Source: Salipiger abyssi (GTDB taxonomy: Bacteria; Pseudomonadota; Alphaproteobacteria; Rhodobacterales; Rhodobacteraceae). Taken from it: a stretch of DNA of 64,000 nucleotides. The DNA is taken from positions 2,914,001-2,978,000 of the forward strand of contig NZ_CP015093.1 of assembly GCF_001975705.1 (NCBI RefSeq), given 5' to 3'. The notes beneath the pieces are model-generated. The model had not been told where the DNA came from and did no database searches. It saw nothing but the letters and a program-made list of their open reading frames with translations. Position numbers and translations under genes: made by a program. Of the stretch, positions 58,729 through 64,000 are shown in pieces. Position 1 is the first letter of the stretch; every line of letters begins with the position of its first letter.

Positions 58729-59127
58729 TCAGATCCCCTGAGGCACCATGAAGACCCGGCCGATGCGCGGATCGCTGGGATGGTGAAAGCAGCCGGGCGT
58801 GCCTTTGGGATCGAGCCGCGTGCACTCTGTGGCAAAGGCCGCATAGAGCACCTCGAAGGCCGGGTCCGTGTCTGTGATCCGCTGCCAGCCCTGCGCTTCC
58901 ATGTCTTTGGCTAGGCTTTCGAAGCTCTTTCCGAAATTGTCCCTGGGCGGGTAGGGCGCGCCGAGGCCCAGCTCATAGACCAGACGCACGGGTGCGAAGC
59001 GCGCCCCGTCGAGCGTCATCTGATAGGACGCCTGGCGATGGCGCCTTGCGTAATCCTCGGGATGCAGCCGGCGCGCGGCCTCGACCGCGCACCAGCCTTT
59101 CAGCAATGCCCAGGAGGGGGCGTTCAC
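58729..59127 (-). CDS. conserved hypothetical protein coupled to pepF, 132 aa
   Basis: 'MNAPSWALLKGWCAVEAARRLHPEDYARRHRQ' ... 'FAPVRLVYELGLGAPYPPRDNFGKSFESLAKDM' ... 'PGCFHHPSDPRIGRVFMVPQ'. Soluble, mixed alpha/beta, no recognised family. It starts at a GTG (59127) that overlaps the pepF stop (GTGA), so it is read with pepF and may serve the same peptide-turnover role; that is only positional inference. Confidence 0.7.
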   Translation of the reverse strand: MNAPSWALLKGWCAVEAARRLHPEDYARRHRQASYQMTLDGARFAPVRLVYELGLGAPYPPRDNFGKSFESLAKDMEAQGWQRITDTDPAFEVLYAAFATECTRLDPKGTPGCFHHPSDPRIGRVFMVPQGI

Positions 59128-60953
59128 CCCTCCATCGCCTCCAGCTCGTCGATGAAGCCCTCGATCATGCCGAGGCCCTTGTCCCAGAATTTCGGATCGC
59201 TCGCGTCGAGGCCGAAGGGGGCCAGCAATGCGCTGTGATGTTTCGAGCCGCCCGCCTTGAGCATGTCGAAATACTTGTCCTGGAAGCCCTCGGGATTTTC
59301 CTCGTAGACCGCGTAGAGCGCGTTCACCAGCCCGTCGCCGAAGGCATAGGCGTAGACATAGAAGGGCGAATGCACGAAATGCGGGATATAGGCCCAGAAG
59401 GTCTCGTAGCCCGGCATGAACTCGAAAACCGGGCCGAGGCTTTCCGCCTGCACCGACATCCACAGCGCGTTGATGTCGTCGGGGGTGAGCTCGCCGCCGC
59501 GCCGGGCCTCGTGCAGCTTGCATTCGAAATCGTAAAAGGCGATCTGCCGGACCACGGTGTTGATCATATCCTCGACCTTGCCGGCGAGCATGACCTTGCG
59601 CTCCTTGGGATCGGTCGCCTTGTCGAGCATGGCGCGGAAGGTCAGCATCTCGCCGAACACGCTTGCCGTCTCGGCCAGGGTCAGCGGGGTGGAGGCCAAC
59701 ATCTCGCCCTGACCGGCGGCCAGCACCTGATGCACGCCGTGGCCCAGCTCATGCGCCAGCGTCATCACGTCGCGCGGTTTGCCGAGATAGTTCAGCATCA
59801 CGTAAGGATGCACCTCGGTCACCGTGGGGTGGGCAAAGGCGCCCGGGGCCTTGCCCGGCTTCACCGCGGCGTCGATCCAGCCCTTGGTGAAGAAGGGCTG
59901 CGCGATCTCGGCCATGCGCGGATCGAACCCGGCATAGGCCTCCATCACCGTCTTTTGCGCCTCGTCCCAGCCGACGATGCGGTCGCTCTCCATCGGCAGC
60001 GGCGCGTTGCGGTCCCAGACCTGCATCGTGTCGAGCCCCAGCCATTTCGCCTTGAGCGCGTAATAGCGATGCGACAGGCGCGGATAGGCGGCGACCACCG
60101 CGTCGCGCAGCGCTTCGACGACCTCGGGCTCCACATCGTTCGAAAGGTGCCGGCCCATCTGCGCCGAGGGCATGCCGCGCCAGCGGTCCATGATCTCCTT
60201 TTCCTTGGCCTGGGTGTTGTGGACCCGGGCGAAGGTGCGCAGGTTCTGCCCGAAGACCCGCGCCAGCTCGTGCGCGGCGGCCTCGCGCTTGGAGCGGTCC
60301 TGCTCGGTCAGCAGGGTGAGGGTGGATTCGATCGACAGGGTCTCGCCATCGACGGTGAATTCCAGCCCCGCGATGGTCTCGTCGAAGAGCTTCATCCAGG
60401 CGTCGCCCACCACGCCCATATCGTGCAGGAAGCGCTCCAGCTCGTCGGAGAGCTGATAGGGTTTCATCGCGCGGATGCGGTCGAAGGCGGGCTTGTAGCG
60501 CGCCAGATCGTCATCGGCGGCGAAGAGCGCGTCATAGGTCGCGTCCTCGATGGCGTTCAGCTCGAGCGTGAAGAAGACCAGCGGCGTGGTGTAGATCGTC
60601 ACCTTTTCCTGAAGGTCGGAGAGGAACTTGGTGCGTTCGGCATCGGTGGATTGCTGATAATAGCGCAGCCCGGCATAGGACATCAGCCGCCCTCCGATGG
60701 TCTCGATCTTTTCGTGACGCTGCACCATTTCGAGAAAGCCCGTCGCGTCGAGCCCGGCCATCTTGCCCTCGTAATCGGCGGCAAAGCGCGCGCAGGCATC
60801 TTCCAGCCAGTCGAGATCGCGCTTCAGCTCGGGCGCGTCGGGGGCGGCGTAGAGGTCGGTCAGGTCCCATTCCGGCAGATCGCCCAGGTCGCGGCCTCCG
60901 GCAGAGGCGTTGGCGTCGAAAAGCGGGCGGGAGGCGGGAAAGGCGGTCTGCAT
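59124..60953 (-). CDS. pepF: oligoendopeptidase F (M3B), 609 aa
   Basis: Zinc endopeptidase for short peptides. 'LAHELGHGVHQVLAAGQG' is the HExxH site at about residue 400, with the later Glu in 'LAETASVFGEML', and the start 'DLGDLPEWDLTDLYAAPDAPELKRDLDWLE' is typical. Start ATG 60953 with GAGGATCCC upstream; the longer frame to 61937 is antisense to the next gene and lacks coding character. Coupled downstream to the 132-aa gene. Confidence 0.95.
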   Translation of the reverse strand: MQTAFPASRPLFDANASAGGRDLGDLPEWDLTDLYAAPDAPELKRDLDWLEDACARFAADYEGKMAGLDATGFLEMVQRHEKIETIGGRLMSYAGLRYYQQSTDAERTKFLSDLQEKVTIYTTPLVFFTLELNAIEDATYDALFAADDDLARYKPAFDRIRAMKPYQLSDELERFLHDMGVVGDAWMKLFDETIAGLEFTVDGETLSIESTLTLLTEQDRSKREAAAHELARVFGQNLRTFARVHNTQAKEKEIMDRWRGMPSAQMGRHLSNDVEPEVVEALRDAVVAAYPRLSHRYYALKAKWLGLDTMQVWDRNAPLPMESDRIVGWDEAQKTVMEAYAGFDPRMAEIAQPFFTKGWIDAAVKPGKAPGAFAHPTVTEVHPYVMLNYLGKPRDVMTLAHELGHGVHQVLAAGQGEMLASTPLTLAETASVFGEMLTFRAMLDKATDPKERKVMLAGKVEDMINTVVRQIAFYDFECKLHEARRGGELTPDDINALWMSVQAESLGPVFEFMPGYETFWAYIPHFVHSPFYVYAYAFGDGLVNALYAVYEENPEGFQDKYFDMLKAGGSKHHSALLAPFGLDASDPKFWDKGLGMIEGFIDELEAMEG

Positions 60954-61184
60954 GGGATCCTCACATCTGTTTCCCCAAGACATAGGGGCGTGCCCGCCCG
61001 GATGGCAATGGCGCCGCGCGGATTTTGCGCCGGGCGCCGGGGCGGCGACCCGAGACTTTCGGCGCTGTTCACGCGGATTCGGGCAAAAATCTTTCGACGG
61101 CGGGGTGTGAGCGGTTAGAGTTTTTTCAGTGCCCCGTGAGGAGAGGGGCGTTTGGTGAATGTGCGATTTCGGGAGGAGACGATC

Positions 61185-62147
61185 ATGACACAGAAACCCA
61201 TTCTCTACGGTGCCGTCGGCATTCTGGTGGGCTTTGTCGGCGGCATCGCGATCGGCAGCGCCACCAGTCAGAGCCGGGTCGGCGAGGCGGTGAGCCAGGC
61301 GCTGGCGCCCGCGCAAGAGGCGAGCGAGAGCGCCGCGGCATCGCAGCAGGAGGCGCTGACCGGGCTGGGTGAGCGCATCGCGGCGCTGGAAGCGGCGATC
61401 TCCGAGGAGGAGGACGGCAGCGACCTGACGGCGCGGCTCGACGCGCTGGAAACCGGCATGCAAGAGCGGCTCGATGCCCTGTCGGAGCAGGCCGAGGCGC
61501 AGTCGCAGGCGGTGCGGGGCGCGCTGGCGGATCTCTCCGGCGGCATGGAGGAGGCGGCGCAGATCGCCGCCGCCGCCGTGGCGACACGCAGCGGGGGTGT
61601 CGGCAATGACGGCGGCGGCCCGGCAGCGGAGGGGATGATGGTCACCGACCCGCTGGGCGTCGGCGAGACGGCGCTTTTCGACGAGGGCCGGGTGCGGGCC
61701 TTTGTCTCGCGGCTCGATCCGCAGGGCGGCTCGGTGAGGCTGGCGGTCAATGGCGCGCTGGTGGCGCTCGGCGCCGGCGGGTCGGCGCCGGTGGCGGGCG
61801 GCGATTGCTCGGTCGCGGTGATGGCGCTGCGGGACGGGCGTGTCACGCTCGGGTCGGATTGCGGCACCGGCGAGAGCGTAGAAGCGGCGCCCGCCGAGGC
61901 GGGCAAGGTGCCGGAGGAGGGCTATCGCCCGGGCCATATGGTGCGGCTCGCCGACGGGGCGCTGCGCGTCTATGTCTCGGGGCTGGCGGCGGACGGCTCG
62001 GCGGCGCGGCTGGCGGTGAACGGGATCGAGACGGAGATGGTCGCGACCGGATCGGCGCTGGAGGTCGAGGTCGACGGCAAGGCCTGCTCGGTCACGGTAA
62101 CCGGTGTCGGCGGCGGGCTCGTCGGGCTGGAGGGCGCGTGCGGCTGA
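61185..62147 (+). CDS. membrane-anchored coiled-coil protein with a duplicated C-terminal domain, 320 aa
   Basis: One membrane helix at about residues 5-25 ('ILYGAVGILVGFVGGIAIGS'), then a coiled coil rich in Ala/Glu/Gln (about 30-135), a Gly-rich linker and two related repeats of ~65 residues: 'RVRAFVSRLDPQGGSVRLAVNGAL' ... 'DCSVAVMALRDGRVTLGSDCG' and 'ALRVYVSGLAADGSAARLAVNGIE' ... 'ACSVTVTGVGGGLVGLEGACG'. Each repeat ends in a Cys pair that could be a disulfide in the periplasm. No family known to me. SD GGGAGGAG before the ATG at 61185. Confidence 0.72.
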   Translation: MTQKPILYGAVGILVGFVGGIAIGSATSQSRVGEAVSQALAPAQEASESAAASQQEALTGLGERIAALEAAISEEEDGSDLTARLDALETGMQERLDALSEQAEAQSQAVRGALADLSGGMEEAAQIAAAAVATRSGGVGNDGGGPAAEGMMVTDPLGVGETALFDEGRVRAFVSRLDPQGGSVRLAVNGALVALGAGGSAPVAGGDCSVAVMALRDGRVTLGSDCGTGESVEAAPAEAGKVPEEGYRPGHMVRLADGALRVYVSGLAADGSAARLAVNGIETEMVATGSALEVEVDGKACSVTVTGVGGGLVGLEGACG

Positions 62148-62183
62148 GCCCGGGCCGGTGGTTCTGAACCGCGCCCTGCGGCG

Positions 62184-63776
62184 TCAGCCATAGGCGGCGA
62201 GCATGTCGCGCAGATCGGCCAGCGTATTGGCCTCCTGTGCCGGCTTGTCGCGGCGCCAGCGCGCCATGCGGGGAAAGCGCAGCGCGAGGCCGGATTTGTG
62301 GCGCGGGCTGGGCTGAATGCCCTCGAAGGCGATCTCGAAGACCAGCTCGGGCCGCACCTGCCGCACCGGGCCGAAGCGTTGCAGCGTGTTGCGCCGCACC
62401 CATGTGGTGATCTCGTTGAACTCGGCATCGGTGAGGCCGGAATAGGCTTTGGTGAAAGGCACCAGATCGTTGCCGTCCCAGGCGGCAAAGGTGAAATCGG
62501 TGAAGAGGTTGGCGCGGCGCCCGTGGCCCTGCTGGGCATAGATCATCACCGCGTCGACGCTGAGCGGATCGAGCTTCCATTTCCACCAGTCGCCCTTTTT
62601 GCGCCCGGCGAGATAGGGGGCGTCCAGCCGCTTCAGCATGAGCCCCTCGGCGCGCTGCTCGCGGGCGGTGGCGCGGGTGGCGGCCAGCGCCTCCCAGCTG
62701 TCGAACGTGATGCGCGGCGAGGCGCGCAGCGGCGCGTCCGGCGGCAGATCGGCGAGCAGCGTATCGAGCATGGCGCGGCGTTCGGCAAAGGGGCGGTCGC
62801 GGATGTCCTGACCCGCCGCCTCCAGCAGATCATAGGCCAGAAGGATCACGGGGGCGTCCTTCAGCAGCTTTTTCGGCACGGTCTTGCGCCCGATGCGCTT
62901 TTGCAGCGCGTTGAACGGCAGGGGCTGGGTGCCGTCCCAGGCGACGAGCTCGCCGTCGAACACATGGCCGGGCGGCAGGAAATCCGGGACGCGGGCGAAT
63001 TCCGGAAAGCGGTCGGTCATCAGCTCTTCGCCGCGCGACCAGACGTGATGGGCGCCGCCGCGCAGGATGAGCTGGCCACGGATGCCGTCCCATTTCCATT
63101 CCGCCAGCCAGTCCTCGGGCGCGCCGAGCGCCTCGGGCGCGCTGTCGAGCTGATAGGCGAGGTAGAAGGGATAGGGCCGGCTGTCATCGGCCTGCGGGTC
63201 GGGCGCCTCGATCAGCGCCTGCCAGGTGGTGGTTTGCGGTGTCCAGTCGCCCATCAGCCGCAGCGCCAGCGCCGCCTCGTCCTGCCCGGTGGCCTGCGCC
63301 AGCGCGCGGGTCATGAGCTTGCGGCTGACGCCGATGCGGAAGCCGCCGGTGATCAGCTTGTTGAAGAGAAAGCGCCCGGTCTCGTCGAGCCCGTCCCAGG
63401 CGGCGAGGATCTGTGCCTTGCGGATGTCCTGATCGACTTGAGAAAGATCGACCAGAATATTGATCCAATGGGATAATGTCTGCTCCGAGGGGGATGAGGG
63501 CGGCGGCAGGACCAGGGCGATGGTCTCGGCCAGATCGCCGACCACCGGATAGCTTTCCTCGACCAGCCAGAGCGGCAGCCCGGCGCGTTCGGCGGCCCAT
63601 TCGCGTAGCTGCGTGGTGGTGACCGCGCGTTTCGGGCGCCGCCCGGAGAAGAGCGCGATGGTCCAGAGCCGGTCCTCCTCTGGCGCGTTTCTGAAGTATT
63701 CCGCCAAAGCCGCTGTTTTTACAGAGGTTTTCGTGCTCTGGTCGATGGCTTTAAAGAGCCGGGAGAAGGCTTTCAC
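62184..63776 (-). CDS. ATP-dependent DNA ligase of the ligase/exonuclease/helicase cluster, 530 aa
   Basis: Adenylation lysine about K228 in 'AEWKWDGIRGQ' (motif I), then 'GHVFDGELVAWDG' (motif III), 'RAEGLMLKRLDAPY' (motif IV) and 'WWKWKLDPLSVDAVMIYAQ' (motif V). An N-terminal helical domain of ~200 residues and a C-terminal OB fold ending 'GLALRFPRMARWRRDKP' are present. It is the bacterial type associated with an MBL exonuclease and an Lhr-like helicase in repair. The start ATG at 63776 overlaps the exonuclease stop (ATGA). Confidence 0.95.
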   Translation of the reverse strand: MKAFSRLFKAIDQSTKTSVKTAALAEYFRNAPEEDRLWTIALFSGRRPKRAVTTTQLREWAAERAGLPLWLVEESYPVVGDLAETIALVLPPPSSPSEQTLSHWINILVDLSQVDQDIRKAQILAAWDGLDETGRFLFNKLITGGFRIGVSRKLMTRALAQATGQDEAALALRLMGDWTPQTTTWQALIEAPDPQADDSRPYPFYLAYQLDSAPEALGAPEDWLAEWKWDGIRGQLILRGGAHHVWSRGEELMTDRFPEFARVPDFLPPGHVFDGELVAWDGTQPLPFNALQKRIGRKTVPKKLLKDAPVILLAYDLLEAAGQDIRDRPFAERRAMLDTLLADLPPDAPLRASPRITFDSWEALAATRATAREQRAEGLMLKRLDAPYLAGRKKGDWWKWKLDPLSVDAVMIYAQQGHGRRANLFTDFTFAAWDGNDLVPFTKAYSGLTDAEFNEITTWVRRNTLQRFGPVRQVRPELVFEIAFEGIQPSPRHKSGLALRFPRMARWRRDKPAQEANTLADLRDMLAAYG

Positions 63777-64000
63777 GCGGCATCCTCCCCGGATGTGGCG
63801 GAGTCGTCTTCCTCGCCGCCGAACTCGGTCGGCACGACCTGTGCGTCATAGCCCTGCGTCGCCAGCCAGCGGCTGAAAATTTCGGTGTAACCATGCGTGA
63901 CAAATATCTTTTCCGCGCCGGTCTCGCGAATGGCGGTATGCAGCTCGCCCCAATCCGCATGGTCGGAGAGCACAAAGCCCCGGTCGGCGCCGCGCCGCCG
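63773..64000 (-). CDS. ligase-associated MBL-fold DNA exonuclease, C-terminal part only
   Basis: The last 75 residues of a metallo-beta-lactamase nuclease, entering from the right edge: 'FVLSDHADWGELHTAIRETGAEKIFVTHGYTEIFSRWLATQGYDAQVV'. The D-H of 'LSDHADW' and 'VTHGY' fit the last metal motifs of the Artemis/SNM1-like group. The acidic tail ends in ATGA with the ligase gene, so the pair is translationally coupled. The catalytic N-terminus is outside the window. Confidence 0.85.
   Translation of the reverse strand, partial: RRRGADRGFVLSDHADWGELHTAIRETGAEKIFVTHGYTEIFSRWLATQGYDAQVVPTEFGGEEDDSATSGEDAA

Noticed and set aside
59124..61937. Long upstream extension of pepF
   Set aside because: The extra ~330 codons are antisense to the coiled-coil gene at 61185. 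The ATG at 60953 has a proper ribosome-binding site and the expected family N-terminus.
1..64000. CRISPR array, rRNA, tRNA or prophage
   Set aside because: No regularly spaced direct repeats, no rRNA-like sequence, no tRNA T-loop pattern that folds, and no phage structural genes were seen. The only integrase-like enzymes are the IS256 and RAYT transposases.

Overview
The window is one continuous stretch of a high-GC alphaproteobacterial chromosome (or chromid). The gene set points to Rhodobacteraceae, probably the Roseobacter group: a single LolC/E-type permease with LolD, a divergent BolA / J-domain pair, a complex I NDUFS4-like subunit, an alphaproteobacterial C-P lyase cluster, and the ATP-dependent ligase / MBL exonuclease pair. 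This assignment rests on gene content and family knowledge; no 16S rRNA or tRNA gene is present. Both ends cut through genes: a fructosamine-kinase-like gene on the left and a ligase-associated exonuclease on the right.

Layout. 1-3.5 kb: minus-strand genes (kinase fragment, YgfZ, MsbA-like ABC exporter, dual-specificity phosphatase). 3.6-5.0 kb: a complete IS256-family element with exact inverted ends and an 8-bp target duplication. It lies directly in front of a serine-glyoxylate-type aminotransferase and separates that gene from its ancestral Shine-Dalgarno sequence. 6.2-8.8 kb: two copies of a ~137-bp palindromic dispersed element, the first bracketed by two REP palindromes, around a HisC-like aminotransferase and small genes. 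8.8-11.8 kb: lolC/lolD, a YdcZ-type DMT protein and a lipoprotein cytochrome c. 11.8-21.5 kb: an accessory catabolic locus made of two divergent operons. The minus arm encodes a polysaccharide-deacetylase-type hydrolase, DoxX and an SDR. The plus arm encodes a TIM-barrel isomerase, an SDR, a sugar-type ABC importer (permease, binding protein, double ATPase) and an ABM-domain protein. Two tandem MarR regulators follow. The AT-rich divergent promoter carries palindromes that resemble a palindrome in front of the second MarR gene.

21.7-26.6 kb: a lipoprotein, a rhodanese fused to an I78 inhibitor-like domain, a REP-associated tyrosine transposase (RAYT) surrounded by REP copies with one copy inside its own reading frame, and uvrB. 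26.6-41.6 kb: mostly housekeeping genes (complex I subunit, nagA, fasciclin protein, msrB, J-domain protein, bolA, ackA, fabI, lytic transglycosylase, gatB, pepN, tag). 41.7-51.2 kb: the C-P lyase locus. phnF-phnM1 run leftward and phnGHI-[DUF559]-JKLN-(DUF1045)-phnM2 run rightward, with a perfect PhnF-type palindrome between them. A DUF559 gene with palindromic flanks sits exactly at the phnI/phnJ junction. No phnCDE transporter genes and no phnP are visible.

51.2-64.0 kb: argP/argO-type pair, EamA transporter, betI-betA with a perfect operator-like palindrome, a thermonuclease-like protein, YdcH-type protein, periplasmic glutathione peroxidase, DksA/TraR zinc-finger protein, a heavily structured 280-bp noncoding region, oligoendopeptidase F, a membrane-anchored coiled-coil protein with an internal duplication, and an ATP-dependent DNA ligase translationally coupled to its partner exonuclease.

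The best candidates for undescribed biology are the MarR-controlled sugar-type uptake locus, the DUF559 cassette inside the C-P lyase operon, the DUF1045 protein that may replace PhnP, the RAYT gene invaded by its own REP sequence, and the 137-bp palindromic repeat family.
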